In this document: positions 1 to 13,055 of the stretch, piece by piece
Numbering within the stretch: position 1 is the stretch's first letter
How the letters are laid out: every line of letters begins with the position of its first letter
Source: Chionis minor
Lineage: Eukaryota > Chordata > Aves > Charadriiformes > Chionididae
Length of the DNA stretch: 64,000 nt
NCBI GenBank assembly: GCA_013398295.1
Contig: VZSF01002928.1
Location: forward strand, 116,767-180,766
Direction of reading: 5' to 3'
The notes under the pieces: generated by a model
Databases searched by the model: none
The model's input: the letters and a program-made list of their open reading frames with translations, nothing else
Told to the model about the DNA's origin: nothing
Made by a program: the position numbers and the translations under genes

Positions 1-883
1 GGTGCTTAGCCCAGAGGTGATGGAATTGTGAATAACTGAAGGGAATAATTGTGAATAACTGGTCCACAATCCATCAGAGAGGAAAAATGTTTTAACCTAA
101 CTAGAAATAAAATGGGAGGAATCACACTGATACCGGTTCATTGACCACTTGGTGGAATTTTTTTTAATGTTTCTACTGGGAGGACCTCCCAGGAATTTAT
201 GCTACCTTAGGAAATCTGAAAACATCAAGACCTGTATGTGTATAATAATGGCCTAGGGAAGGGACAGCTTTTTGCTTAAAAGGCAAAGGCTTCCCTGAAA
301 TAAGAATCACTGAAAATCAGTATTTTGTGGAGGGGGTAAAAAAAAAATCCAAATAACCAACAAAAAAATGACAGTAAAGGAAAAAACAAACTAAACTAAA
401 ACAAACCACCACCAAACCAGATCTCAATGAATGATGTTATAGTAAGTCTAATTTTAGCTTCCAGACTTTTTAGGGGTGGGGGGTAGCTACTGGTGACCAC
501 TTTTAATATATTCTTGTATCACTAATGTGATAATTTTATCATCCTAAGGACAATTTTACCAGTCATATCATAATATGTTTCTGAAAGAGAAGAGACATAT
601 TTCAATATGTGCTATTGAATTGCCAAACTTTATCTCACAGTATTAAAACAAAAAATTGGTAATAAAATTTGACAACCTCATTGAAGAAGTAATTTTCTGT
701 TTCATTTTTGCAAATTAATTTCATGATATATTAAGAGTTTGTTTGTCATACATTTTTAGCACAACTCATTACTCTGATATGACACTCAGTAACTTAAGAG
801 GAATATGATATTGCACTATATTGATCTAATATCTTATTAAGTATTTCATAATTTCTTAGGAATGTCTGTTTCAGAGAACTGCA
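1..883. other. AT-rich noncoding DNA
   Basis: No gene or known repeat family is recognisable here. All frames are closed by frequent stops. There is an A-rich stretch at about 338-420. A 15-bp direct repeat (AATTGTGAATAACTG) occurs at 24-38 and 47-61 with a 23-bp period, probably a local slippage duplication. Confidence 0.6.
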
Positions 884-1080
884 GAATCATAGAATGGTTT
901 GGATTGGAAGGGGCCTTGAAGATCCTGTATTTCCAACCGCCCTGCCATGGGCAGGGATGCCTTCCACTAGACCAGGTTACTCAAAGCCCCATCCAGCCTG
1001 TCCTTGAACACCTCCAGGGGATGAGTATCCACAGTTTCTTTGGGCAACCCGTTCCAGTGTCTCACCACTCTGACTGTATA
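884..1080 (-). mobile_element. CR1 LINE 3' end, antisense, 5'-truncated
   Basis: Read on the minus strand, this is the terminal part of a CR1 retrotransposon: the end of ORF2 (the stretch that normally encodes the LPREVVD-like and RLDGAL-like segment) followed by the short 3' UTR. On the plus strand it begins with ATCATAGAATGGTTT, the complement of the ATTCTATGATT octamer tail, followed by the complement of the CCTTCCAA block. The right edge near 1080 is the 5' truncation point, as expected for target-primed reverse transcription that aborted early. Plus-strand reading frames across it are meaningless. The family assignment is from memory of the CR1 consensus; the subfamily is not determined. 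Confidence 0.9.
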
Positions 1081-1095
1081 ACAACTGGATTTTTA

Positions 1096-1124
1096 TTTGT
1101 TTGCGTGTTTGTTTGTTTGTTTGT
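1096..1124. repeat. (GTTT)n microsatellite
   Basis: Short run of TTTG/GTTT units with one GTGT interruption. It starts about 15 bp beyond the right edge of the antisense CR1 fragment. Confidence 0.85.
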
Positions 1125-1380
1125 GACAGTTGACAGGTGACAACTTCTGCTCTTGTTTTGTACAGAGGTAATGATTTGTTATCCTTTTAAGGGAGAAAAA
1201 TTTCAGGAAAAATAGAACTACATAACATATTAAAACCAAAATGATGCAACAAAATCCAAGATGCATGACGTTATCTTTTTCCCCAGTAACCACCTCAAAG
1301 TACATTTTTTAAGCTGTAGAATCTGAGGAAAGATATGCAGGAAAGTGTTGACACATTGAGTATAATCTCTCTCTCTTCCA

Positions 1381-1443
1381 TTTTATTTTATTTTATTTTA
1401 TTTTTTATTTTTTATTTTATTTTATTTTATTTTATTTTATTTT
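1381..1443. repeat. (TTTTA)n microsatellite
   Basis: About 12 TTTTA units, with two units lengthened by an extra T. It is bounded by CTCTCTCTTCCA on the left and GTAATAG on the right. No CR1 sequence adjoins it, so it is a simple A/T-rich slippage array rather than an element tail. Confidence 0.95.
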
Positions 1444-4400
1444 GTAATAGTGGTAAGACCATTGTGGTTATCATCAAGGTACACAATGGGATGATCATCA
1501 CTTCTTACAATCTAATTGCTTGCACCTTCAAGCTGCAACTTCTGCTATGACTGCCTGGAGCCATATTGATTTAAACTTGTCTATCAGGATGCATGTGATT
1601 GCCTCCACAGAGTGAATTTGCACTCATTAGTGCTTAAGTAGAAAGAACACACAAACTAAGGCTCTAGAGTGAAAAACTAAGTGATTTTTCTGTGCTCCAT
1701 TGATTTCAGTTGACTTCTAAATATCTATCCACATACATGAAATTGCCAAATCAGTGTTCACACACTGTAGCACGGCAAAAGAAATGGCTGCAAAGAGTGA
1801 CTCACTGGATATTGGTGAGTATAGAGGAAGGACAGATAAGTGTAAGCTGTAAGAAATAGTAAGATCGTTTTCCTCCAAAGTCCAATGTGTAAAAGCCAAT
1901 ACTTCAAAATAAAGATTTTAAGTACCCGTCTTTGTCAACTAGTACAAAACTGATGCAGTTCCAAAGACTGTCTCACGGTCTCTAATCAGTAAAATGTAGA
2001 GCAACTGCTATGACGGTGTGACATTAAAAATGTGAACATGACAGAAAAGCCTCATCTATGACAGAAAGCCTCATCAAAACCCAGAAATTTTTAATTGTTC
2101 CCTTTTGTGATGCTCTTCTTAGAAGAAGAGTGAGGATGTAAATACCTAAAGCCACAAAATTCTATAGTACCTAATTCAATATTATAGAGGTAATAACTCT
2201 GACGTTAATACAGGAAATTATTTCAAAAGTCTCTCTTAAGGACATTCCAAGATAACATTTCCTAGCTCCTGGAGAGAGATTAAGTTTTGTAACAATTTTA
2301 TACAGAGAGTTTGTTGTATTGTTCATCCTATATGGAGAGTGCATTTTGATTTCTGTACAGAATTTCTAAATTAACAATTCCTGACCGTCTTAGGTATGGA
2401 ATAGCATTACACAGCTTTCAAGAGATTTCATTAGGACTTTAAACCAAAAACAGAGTGCTATCAAACCCAGACTGCGGAATGATCAAAAACCACGTACACA
2501 AAAAGTATTTATTTATAATATTCCCCAGTAATCAGCAGACATAAATTGTATAATACAAGGCAATTGAGCATGTACTATAATTCCCTGCTGTGATTCTGGA
2601 CTATAGTTTATTCAAGGTAACACAGTATTATTTTGAAGTCATTATTTTAAAGTCATGATTCAGCTTGCTTTTTTTTTTTTTTTTGACAGGAAGTAATATA
2701 TTAATAAATAAAGTAGGGTACTGTGAATTACATAATATTTCTCAGAGCTGTATGTTCATGTTACCTATGCGGTGCTTGTGTACTATAAAAGTTTTAATTT
2801 ATATGACATTTACTGTGTGTGCTATCAAAAGATTAATGCCCACAGATACCTACTTCTCTAATATTAAAGCTGTGTCTGATATAACTCAATAAATCAGGCA
2901 TTGTCTATAGCATTAAGAAGGGATAGGTAACTCCTAAAGAGAAATTTATTCCATTTCAAAATACCTGTCCAACAGAAATGAGATACGTCAGTCTCTGAAG
3001 TTATCCACCTCTTTTGATTAACTACAGAAGTAGCATAGATTACTATCTTAGACTAAACTTTTAGGTAGCTAAGGTTAGGTTACATCAATCTCCTGTCATT
3101 CCCTAGTTCCAGAATACCCACAGCATTATGAGATGTGCTGGCAGCCTCTAAGTTAATTAGAAATTATTATGTTCTACAGAATCAGCAAACATCTGTATTA
3201 AAACATAATGCACACTTAATCAGGAAGCGTTAAGGGAGTTACATTCCACACTCCAACCCCTTCCCTCTTGCAACATTGAATGTTCTGGATTTATCTTTAT
3301 GATGCAGAGAGAAAGAGGGAGATTGAAAATCTGGACCTGAAAGAAGAAGAAAAGGAAAAAAAAAAAAAGAAAGAAAACAACAACAAACAAATATATGAAG
3401 AAAAAGACCTGCTGTAACCTAGATTCTGAAGACACTGTTTGGGAATGTTGTCTTGCACATGACATGCACTGAGTGGCTTCTGCGGGTCCATTTGCACTAC
3501 TTTATGTTGATATTTATGCTTTGTTCAAGATGACTTACAGCTTTCCTTTCACCCATTGTGTATACATTTGCCACACTAAATACCAGTGGATATCTCCCTG
3601 TTTGCATTCCTCAAAGTAGACATTTTCCAGCTAACACCTTGGGGATAGAATGGCTGAACTGGGAAAAAAGACAGAGATTATATTCTACAATTAATTTCAT
3701 AGGGAAGCAAGAATAAACCTAACTCATTCACATAAATTTAGCAGTTTCTGTATTCAAACCGTTGTTCCTTGAGTAGCTCAACTTGCCAAATCACCTTCTC
3801 CTGCCGAAAAAAATATGTATTCCCTCTCCTTATTTTCCCTCTGCCTACCCCTGCTGCTGCTTCTAGTAGTATGGTCACACTCTCACGTGAGCACTGACAT
3901 TCATAAGATCTTCCAGATCACCAGCTCAAATGATCAAACTATCTGTAGTTTGTTCCATTCCGGTTTTCTGCCAGGTTAATTAGTTGCATTAGTTTATGGC
4001 AGGTACAAGAAACAGGTGGGATTGGCACAAGGTTAACAGTGAAAACATACCTGGGAGTGATAGAGACTAGGGCTTCCCTCTTTCAGTGGAAATGAATGCT
4101 TAGATTACCTCATCAAGTTGATTGGAAATGCAACTGTAAGTTGTGGTTTCATGACCAGTTTAATACAATCTAAGAATGTGCTGCTATGTGTTCATACCAC
4201 CTACCTTGTGTGAGCATTGATGGTCATGCAGTCTAAAACTTTGCCAGCAAATAGTAAATGACTAGTTTTCTATATTAGGATCTGCATAGCTTGCCAGAGG
4301 GTATAAAATAGGAGTTCGATAATGTAAAATTTATGCCTTGTACTTGCAAATGTGGCTTATTGGATTCACAAAGCTCCTAAAGCTGGGGCAGAAGTAGCAG

Positions 4401-7400
4401 AAGCATACTTTTAAGACTTGAACAGTGTTTTCAGGACCTGTAGCAGTGTGACAGCAGCATAAAAGGTCCCCATGCTACTGTAAACATTCAGTGCTGCCAC
4501 AATATTAGTAAAACAAACAGCTTTGCTATTTGCGGTTCTTTTTTAGCAGTGTATGTGATCAAAGATTGAATTTGAAGAACATGAAACATCTTAACTCTAG
4601 CAGCATACATAGCTTGGACACAAACATTTTCATCCCAAGGTATTTTTTTTTCTCAAGTTTCCCGTTCATTAAGACTTTCTTGAAAGCCATCATTAAAGTG
4701 AAGTGCATAGCAATAATCCACCCTCTACTTATATACATATTTTTTGCCTGTTTTTTTCAGCGAAAGATCAACTAATAAAACCTAATCTCCATGTTGTGCA
4801 GGTAACTGGAATTCAGCAGTTTGTGCTGCATGAAGAACGTGTATAACAATGCGAGGTATACAACAATGATTGACTTGACTGACTTCCACCTCATCTATGT
4901 GTGTGCCAGCATGTTTGAGACTTTATTGCTGTGCTAAAACATAAATGAAACAACAATTTATCATAATGTCGTGTTGGGATTTGTCTGACCTAACTTTTGT
5001 TAGACAGTAGGTCTAAGGCATCATCTCAGTTCCCTCCATGTGTTATAGATGCCAAAGACAACTGGGATGAATCATCCTGTCTGGTGTCCAAGTGTCTCTA
5101 CCTACTAAGAAAGGTTAGACTAGCTTTGAGATCATGCCTTACTTATCTAGCAAAAACAGAGTAAGATTAATCCTTTGTCTCTAATGAACTCTCTTTATGT
5201 GAAAGGCATACTTATTAGCATGAGTTTTATCTATACCAGGCTAGTTTTTGTGGTGTGCTGGGAAATACTGATTCTTACTGCATCCGTACAGAAGATGATA
5301 ACCCTTCCTATTTACTTAAGCCAGCAGATCTATCCCATACACCAATGAAAATCTTCACTTTTCTGGTATAGTAAGTGAGGGAAATGTTTCTGAAGTAATC
5401 CACAAGTAGGCTGATGCAGGGGTATCTTGCTCTTATCTCTTATTAACAGCATTTCTCCAGCTTTTGCTATGCTGGAACAGTATACAATGCAGGACATGCA
5501 AAGTTTCTGCTTACACTTTGCTTTATATATAAGCAAAACATGGATGCACTAGAGAATGAAGAGCTTTGTACTTGGTGGTATTTAATATGTCACAACTATC
5601 TACTGTTTGTGTTGAAATGTCACTTTCAGCTGATAGCTCAGTAATATGTGAAAGGTTCTCAAAGGCTAAAACTTAAGACTACAGTTACCTCTGGCTTTTT
5701 CTAAAGAGAGGGATTTGTTCTTAAACTTCTGAAAACCTGAAAAGCGAGATATATTCTATCTGTTTTGCAGATGTATGCAATTTTTAGATCAGTGGGGCAT
5801 TGTAATAGCTGCATAATGGGGTTTATGGAATGCTGCCTCTGCAATTTCAGAGCAGTAGCATATAAAAGGTGGGTAATAATGAGTGGTTTCCATTACATGT
5901 ATTTAAAAAATCAATGTCAACACTTTTAAAAGAAAAGAAAACATTGCTCAACTCATATATGTAGTATTCAGGTTGAGTGTGATTGCTTCGTACTGGAACA
6001 CCTGTGGGGCAATTCTTTTTTTTTACAAACAAAAGTGAAGTGCGTAGACAAGATCATAGATAATCACTGCCTAGTTAAAACAGTGAAGATACAAAGTATC
6101 AGCCCTTTCTCTACATTCAAAGAATTCATTCTGGATCTACTTCACTTAAGTCTTTTAACATAAAGGAATAGGAAATATCTGATATTCTGCATTAATATCT
6201 GGAAAAACATAAAGGCCTGCTGACTCCACACAGCTTTCTTAAGGCCACTACTGTAAATACACTGTCGGGATTTCTGCTTTAAGTGGTGGCTTTTTAAAGT
6301 CACTGATAGCAGAATTGAAGTCCTAAAAAGAACATTTTCATCAACAGCCAACACACCTTATCATACTCATCAATCAGAGGGGACTATACATTGTAGTGTG
6401 TGACTATAGCACCGTCACCCTCTGGGTAATCACAACTTCTCTTTAGATGCTTGTGCCACAAATGGCAGCTCTTTTGTGAGCAGAGGTATACATATCCACA
6501 GAGAGCAACACTCCCCTGAACTATCTATCTTTAGCCACAGGGGACTGGGAGGACTGATTGGCTATGGATGCCTTCACTCAATAAAACTCATTAAATTATA
6601 AAGACTGAAACAGACCCTGCCATGAGCTTCCTCATGCCAAAGGGGTGCCTTTTTTTTTTCCCGTATTGCAAAATGTAAATGCAAATGATGTGTTTAAAGC
6701 ATCAAGAAACAGATTCACAAAAAGCAAAGAATAATTACTTTTTTCCCCTCTGCTTATGTGCAAATACAGCTTTTTAAAATTTTCTCATTTTTAAGGAAAC
6801 CCCAAGACTCTATTCAATATGCAAAATCCAAAGATTAAGGAAATGTACCTCTAAATGATTTTTTTTTTAATCACTGGATATGCTCAAAAGGCAGATTAAA
6901 ATTCCTATCCTATAAACATTGTGCTTATACTGAAAGCTTTTGTTTATTTCACTTGGTTATATAGTGCAATAAAAGTACAGAATTAACCACAAATTCTCCT
7001 ATTTCTTTTTGTAGATTATATAACTATTACAGAATGTATTGAAAAAATAGAAATAATGTGCAGTAGGATTGGAAGGTATTTTTGAGTCATTTAACTCTAC
7101 ATACCCTCTTTCCTACACATAAATTAATATACCAGAAATGTAATTGTCTTCTTATAATACTAGAATTGTTCCTTTACCTGAGATTACCAAAAGAAGTCCT
7201 TTCACTGAAACAATGACATTAAGAATGTCTGCCTTCTCAAGAGGAGAGGGAGAGGGGAAAGGGAAAACAGAAATTAAAAAAATCCTTTGAACACCTGTTA
7301 GCTGTTGATTTCAATCAAACCAGTCTGGCAATTCTGTATGAAGCAAAGTTTCATTGACTGATTCACTGTAAGTTGCACTTCATTGTTTTTTTCTCTTTCT

Positions 7401-9892
7401 ATTAGAGCTATGAAAAACTGCAAATTAGCAGGATTCTGTATCTCAAATGCAAAAACCTAACTTCTGGTCTATGTGCGGTATCATATTTGCTGGACAAAAG
7501 AGATTGAGAGAAACGTATTTCTTGTGTTAGAGTACTTTTGAGATTTCTGGAGAAAAAGTCTTGAAAATGTAATAATGTTTTCTTTCTTCTTTGTAAAACT
7601 TCTATGTGTGCACACATTTTGTTTACCTGTAGCAAAAAGTTCAAGAATCTATATTCATTTACCGTGTAACTTGATTCAGTTTTAAAAAATATAGTCATTC
7701 CAGCTTTATATCATATTAATTATTGTTATTAAAAGTGTATAGCACAGTCTTTAGATGTCTCTTCTACATCTTATAAAAAATAAGAATCTTAGGAAATTTC
7801 CATGTAGAGGATGATGTTAAATTGAAATTAAGACTGAAAATTAATAATGTTGGAAGGATGTGATAAAAAGAACAAGTCCTGTTGTAATTTCCAACATTGT
7901 AATAACTGTAAGTCCAGTAATAGTTATACTTTTTATAAGTACGTTGGGTTTTTTTGTAAACTTTGCTAGTGATGGAGACTTCACAACAAACCTAAATATA
8001 CCATTCTTGCTGTTATTTGATGTAACAGTTAGACACATTCATGATCTCAGTTAATCTAACTTCACCTTTGTAGTCCTAATTTATCCAGGTCAAAATTGCA
8101 GCTAGTGGATTGTGTGCAAGACTGAAGAGCCTTCTATTATCTGTTCCTCATACAAGTATTCAAACTGTAATACAATCCTCTTTCTGGATTGTATTTCTGG
8201 TAAATAAGGCTGAAATCTTGAGCCCCTCAATAAAATGCATATTTGCATTAGCCCAATGTGCGAATTGTTCTTTTCGGAAATGCTTTTCTGTCTGCTGTAA
8301 TTCTTCAGTTGTGAACTAAACAATTCAAAACAGCATATGGTTGTTAGCAGTGCGCTGATGACAAAGGTAGTACCTCCCATGCTACTTCTTGATACTTCTC
8401 CGCTCACAAGTCTATAGATCTGTATAGATCTATAGCAGCTGCATTGTATGGCATATCTGTATCTAATGGATAATCCACTACGAACATCAAACCCTCTCCA
8501 AAATCCTTTCCAGTGCCCAAGTAGACTTCCCCACATGAGTTATATTTCCTGCATTTTTTGTTCCTGCAACTGTGGCTGCATTTGACTGTACGTGTATACT
8601 GTGCATTTAAGCCCTGCTTTACCAAAGAGTCCAGACTACATTGTATCAGTAGGTGAGCCCTTATACTGTTCATCTTTCCTCTTAAAACTCCATCATATTG
8701 CTTCTTCCTGATAACTGATAGAACTGTCAAGCAGTGTCCGGTCACATGTAGAAATACACAGAGACAGAACCAAAATTCTCTCTCATGAAGGGGTGGTGAT
8801 TTTAAATACATCAATTGTTAATGATATTATTTTGTATTTTAAAGGTTAAAGATGTAGATGAAAGTGAATGCTGTACAATGCATTATCAAAACAATATTTT
8901 ACTGAAAGTTTTTTTTTAATTGCCACCTACCCTTTTTAAAAAGGTGACTACTTTTCTGTCTTTTCCCTTCCAAGCTTCACGATCAAGCAGGCATAGTGTA
9001 AGGATGGAAAGAACATACTTGCTTTGCTTGTTCTAGATTTTCCCGAGGTTCAGTCCAGGACATACAGGAAGGCTGCCTTAACTTGCTTGTTATGAATATT
9101 TGTGATACAGAAATGCTAGGATTTTTCTTTGTCTCAAGCCAAAACCCAGTTATTTCTTTACCTTAAGTAATCACTCACTGGTTATTCTGGGACACCACTG
9201 ATCAGACAGCAGAGAGTTGCCTGTGTGCTCTCTTGTGTCAGGAAGACTCAGAAGAGCATTCTTTGGTCCATGATCTGGTCCAAAAAGCCAGATTTTTTTC
9301 CCTCCCTTACTTTCATATCCATATTTCTTATCTTCTTTCATATTGTATCTTATTAGTTAGTTCTCATCTTTTTACATATATATAAATGTAAGACTGTCAT
9401 CGAAGAGGTCAGCAAATACATGGTTGTTCAACTTATCACATAAATATGTGCTGAAGTCTTGCTGTCATCACGGGGACTCCAGTATACTCTTATGCTAAGT
9501 AAGTGCTTAACGGTTTACAGAATTGAGGCTTTAGTTAGGAACGTATAGTTTTCCTCTGCCAGCTCTCATTACTCTACTAAACTGCTTAGTTGTTTGACAA
9601 ATTTTAATAATTCAGGACTGAAAACTGTGTGACAGAAACAAACTCAACACAGTAAAATTATTTCATGAAATACAGTAAAAAATTGAGGTGGTAAGAAGAA
9701 AATACATCTCCAAGGGTTTGGAAATTCATAAAAGCTTTAGACATCTGATCACTTAGCTGTTCATATTGACTGCACTGAGTCTTTGAACTTTCAAAAGTTT
9801 GTTTTTCTGGTATTAATACTACCAGAGAAAAATAAAGTAGAAAACAAAAATTGATTTACTGGGCCAGTTCTTTTAGAAGATTATTAATGGGA
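1444..9892. other. Long AT-rich noncoding stretch
   Basis: I see no conserved coding exon, RNA gene or recognisable transposon over this 8.4 kb. Small landmarks are an 18-bp imperfect direct repeat at 2038-2075, a T16 run at 2669-2684, a purine-rich patch at about 3338-3378, and a 10-bp inverted repeat (AATGTTGGAA, 7846-7855, against 7889-7898). The longest open frames (minus strand, 8102-8536 and 8404-8814) overlap each other, have no recognisable domain, and are about as long as chance allows. Confidence 0.55.
2038..2075. repeat. 18-bp imperfect tandem duplication
   Basis: ATGACAGAAAAGCCTCATC at 2038-2056 is followed after one base by ATGACAGAAAGCCTCATC at 2058-2075. They differ only by one A in the A-run. 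This is a local duplication of no known function. Confidence 0.85.
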
Positions 9893-10040
9893 CATAGAAT
9901 CTTTTAGCTCTAGATCATCAGTTTTCATCTAATCCAATTTTTATGGATTCATAGATTTCCAGGACAGAAGAGGCATTATATTTCCCTAGCCTAAACTCCT
10001 GCCTGACACAAACCATAGAATTTCAACCAGTGTTTTCTAA
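9893..10040 (-). mobile_element. Ancient CR1/L3-like LINE or SINE tail (diverged)
   Basis: The stretch from about 9945 (ATTCATAGATTTCCAGGACAG) through ACCATAGAATTTCAACC at 10,012-10,028 resembles, from memory, a widespread old amniote repeat tail of the form CATAGATTCCAAGGCCAGAAGGGACC, followed by CTCCTG, ACACAGGCC and ATAGAACTTC. The order and spacing of these blocks are kept while many bases differ, as expected of a relic far older than the other CR1 copies here. The strand is inferred from CATAGA matching a complementary tail. It could be a chance resemblance. Confidence 0.45.
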
Positions 10041-10489
10041 ATCAAGCACTTACCAGCTAGTAGAATTAAAGAATAATGCAGAAAGACAGTATCATTGCTG
10101 TACCATGAATACTGAGGTGTCTATAGGAAATCACCTGGCTTTAGAATAATATTTAATAATCAGGAATTTGTGCACAAATTCCCCTCTTTTCTCCAGCTTC
10201 TGCCACCATTGTTAACTAGAATGGGTAGTACTAGCCACAGTGTCAAGGACATGGAAAATAAACTGCTGTTACAACATTGCAGATGATTTTTTCTGTACTA
10301 AATTGAATTATGGTAGAATCCGTTGCCTGTGTTGGATATCATTCTTTATGTTGTGCTGGCGTTATCATTTTCCTATCAGTCTTCAACACTAAATTGTTCA
10401 GAATATTTTCAGTTAGAATGTCTTTCATTCAGGAAAGTCTTTAGAATGAAAGCCTTCAGGGAAAGACTCAGATATATCTTTCAGGCCAA
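10041..10489. other. AT-rich spacer
   Basis: Unique-looking DNA between the old tail and the 5' truncation of CR1-A. It is closed by stops in most frames, and nothing is recognised. Confidence 0.5.
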
Positions 10490-10539
10490 CTTACAAAGCC
10501 AGTGGTCCCAGCATCTAGCCTGGTGTGATACATGAGCTC

Positions 10540-11268
10540 AAGGGAGGGATTTCTCTTTATACCAAAAAAACTTTGTTTGTTTTTCCAAAACGAAATTATA
10601 GAGTTGCATTGTCTCACTATACGTTAGGGAGAGGTTTGATTTTACAGCCCTTAAAGTTAGTGATAATGTGGTTGGGAGCCTCTGGGTGGAGATTAGGGGG
10701 ATGGAAAACAAAGGATGTGTTGTGTTGGATATCTACTATCCATCGCCCAGCCAGGATGTAAGCACTGATGAATTATTCTATAGGCGATTAGGAGATATTT
10801 CTGGGTCAGCAGCCCTTGTCTCTTATGGGAGATTGCAACTTCTCAGACACCAACTAGGAATATCATACTGCTGTGACAAGCAGGTCTTGGAAATTCTTGA
10901 AGTTTGTAGGAGAGAACCTCTTGTCACAAATATTCAGTGAGTCAACTAGGAAAGATGCTCTCCTAGACTTGCTATTTGTGAATAGAGAAGGACTCAGGGA
11001 TGTGATGGCAGATGGCTGTCTTGGCCACAGTGATCATGAAATGGTTGAGTTTAAAATTTTCAGTGTAATGAGAAAAAATGACATCAGAGCTACTACCCTG
11101 GACCTCAGGAGAGCAAACCTTAAGATATTCAGGGAGCTATTTAGCACAGTACCCTGGGAAGCTGCTTTAGAGGGCTTAGGACTCCATGAGTGCTGTTCAG
11201 TCTTTAAAAACCACCTTTCACAAGCACAGGAGCAGGCAATTCCACTGTGTTGTAAGTCAAGCAAGTAG
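10540..11268 (+). pseudogene. CR1-A ORF2, AP-type endonuclease part (broken)
   Basis: Remnant of the apurinic-like endonuclease that nicks target DNA to prime reverse transcription. The coding trace moves between frames: GGISLY near 10,546, then a frame with SLWVEIRG and YYPSP near 10,680-10,745, then LMGDCN (the family GDFN catalytic loop) at about 10,822-10,839. The last and longest piece is open to 11,268. It carries LLDLLFVN and GHSDHEMVEF, where the catalytic S-D-H motif is intact at 11,029-11,037, and ends with LSQAQEQAIP, the start of the linker to the RT. At least three frameshifts break it. The call rests on motif order and on continuity with the RT downstream. Confidence 0.85.
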
Positions 11269-12716
11269 GGCAGAAGACCAGCTTAGCTGAACAGGGAACT
11301 CCTTGTGGAGCTCAAGAGGAAAAAGAAATTGTATGATATTGGAAGAAAGGTCAGGCTTCTCAGGAAGATAAAAGAGCTGTGGTTCATATATATAAGGAGA
11401 AGACATGAAAGGCCAAAGCTCAATTAGAGCTGAGACTGGCCAGTGTTGTTTCAGATGAAAATAAGGCCTTTTTTAAGTACGTTGATAGAAAATCTAAAGA
11501 AAACATTGGACCAATACTTGTTGAAGATGGTCATCTAACTAATAGGGATGAAGAAAAAGCAGAGGAATTCAATGCATTTTTTGCTTTAGTCTTTAATGAT
11601 ACTGATAGACCTTGGGCTACCTAACCCTCTGAGTCAGAGGACCACAAATGCAGGAACAGTGACTTTCCATTTGTGGACACTGAAATTGTAACGGACTAGC
11701 TGTATCAGCTGAATGTTCATAAGTCCATGGGGCTTAATGGGATTCATCCCAGAATAATGAAGGAGCTAGCAGATGTTATGCTAGGACCCCTCTCAATCAT
11801 CTACCAAAGGTCTTGGGAGTCTGGGGAGGTTCCTTTTGACTGGAAGCTAGCCAATGTTATTCCAATTTACAAAAAGGGTGTGAGGGGAGACCCAGGGGAC
11901 TACAGACCTGTTAGTCTAACTTCCATTCCTGGAAAAATTATGGAGAAGGTTATACTGGGTACTGTTGAAAGGCACTTAATGAATAATGCAATCATCAGGC
12001 ACAGTCAGTGTGGGTTCACAAAGGGAAAGTTCTGTTTAACTAATTTGATATCCTTCTATGACAAGGTCACCTCCCTAGTAGATGAAGGGAAGTTAGTAGA
12101 TGTAGTTTTTTTCTGGATTTTAGTAAGGCTTTTGATACCGTCCCTCACAGTGTCCTTCTGGACAAGCTTTTGGACTGTGGGATGAGCAGATTCATAGCGC
12201 ATAGGGTGAAGAACTGGCTGAAGGCCTGAGCTCAAAGTGTTGCAGTGAACAGGGTTACCTCTGGCTGGCAACCTGTCACTGGAGGTGTTCGTCAGGGTTC
12301 AATTCTAGGGCCAGTTCTGTTTCAACAATCTGGATGCAAGAGTTGAATGCACCATTAGCAAGTTTGCTGATGATACCAAACTGGGAGGTGCTGTTAACTC
12401 TCTTGAGGGACAAGAGGCCTTGCAGAGGGATCTAGATAGATTGGAGCATTGGGCTATAATTAACGGGATGAAATTTAACAAGTCAAAATGTCGGATTATG
12501 CACCTAGGATGGAGTAACACTGGGTGCAAGTATAAATTGGGAGAGGAGTGGTTGGAGAGCAGCCCTGCAGAAAGGGATCTGGGGGTGCTGGTTTACAGCA
12601 GGATCAGTATGATTCAGCAGTGTGCCCTGGCAGCCAAGAGGGCAAACTGCATCCTGTGGTGCATTAAACACAGTATAAACAGCCAGTCAAAAGAGGTGAT
12701 TATCTCACTCTAGTCA
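11269..12716 (+). pseudogene. CR1-A ORF2, reverse transcriptase part (broken)
   Basis: Linker and reverse transcriptase of a non-LTR element. The linker (11,269-11,700) is out of frame and interrupted. From 11,727 the frame is open: GLNGIHPRIMKELAD (RT block 1), a GDYRPVSLTS block near 11,895, and FTKGK near 12,015. A frameshift near 12,110 interrupts the DFSKAFD catalytic block, which continues in another frame. Downstream are GVRQGSILGP (usual [10 protein letters not shown], with Pro replaced by Arg) and a small deletion where FNIFINDLD is expected. The catalytic F-A-D-D box is intact at 12,363-12,374. The C-terminal part, CILWCIKHSI, ends in a stop at about 12,711. At least three frame breaks mean no functional enzyme. 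Confidence 0.92.
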
Positions 12717-13055
12717 GCATTGGTGCGGCCTCACCTCTAATACTGTGCGTAGTTCTAGGCCCCACAGTTCAAGAAGGGTGTGAAGGTCCTTACATGCATC
12801 CGGCTTAGGGTAACAAAGCTGTTGAAAGGGCTGGAAGAAACATCCTACGAGGAGTTGCTAAGGATTTTGGGTTAGTCTGTTTTGGAGAAAAGAAGGTTGA
12901 GGGGCGACCTCATGCCTCTCTACAGCTTCCTGAAGGGGAGAAGTGGAGAGGGAGATGCTGAGATCCTCTCCTTGGTATTCAGTAAGAGGACCTGTGGGAA
13001 TGGTTCAAAGCTGCACCAAGGACTCATCATTGTAGGTCTCTTCCAACTGAAATTC
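12717..13055 (+). other. CR1-A ORF2 C-terminal remnant and shortened 3' end
   Basis: This segment has the usual CR1 order: LVRPHL, a stop in the [12 protein letters not shown] block, a decayed ATKLLKGLEETSYEEL region (about 12,810-12,860), then [18 protein letters not shown] from about 12,880. It then passes abruptly at about 13,020 into the terminal ATCATTGTAGGT, CTTCCAACTG and ATTCTATG motif. The missing part is usually a few hundred bases in this family. The cause is either a deletion after insertion or a source copy that was already deleted. Confidence 0.8.

Noticed and set aside
2669..2690. T16 followed by GACAG, like a strong 3' splice acceptor
   Set aside because: No open exon follows in a plausible frame with a donor, and T runs are common in this AT-rich DNA.
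7846..7898. 10-bp inverted repeat as a microRNA-like hairpin
   Set aside because: The stem is short with a 33-base loop and does not extend. It is far below a plausible precursor.
8102..8536. Minus-strand 144-codon open frame
   Set aside because: No recognisable domain, and it overlaps another open frame (8404-8814). A frame of this length is expected about once by chance in 64 kb of both strands.
8404..8814. Minus-strand 136-codon open frame
   Set aside because: No family resemblance; it shares its region with the frame above, so at most one could be real, and neither has supporting signals.
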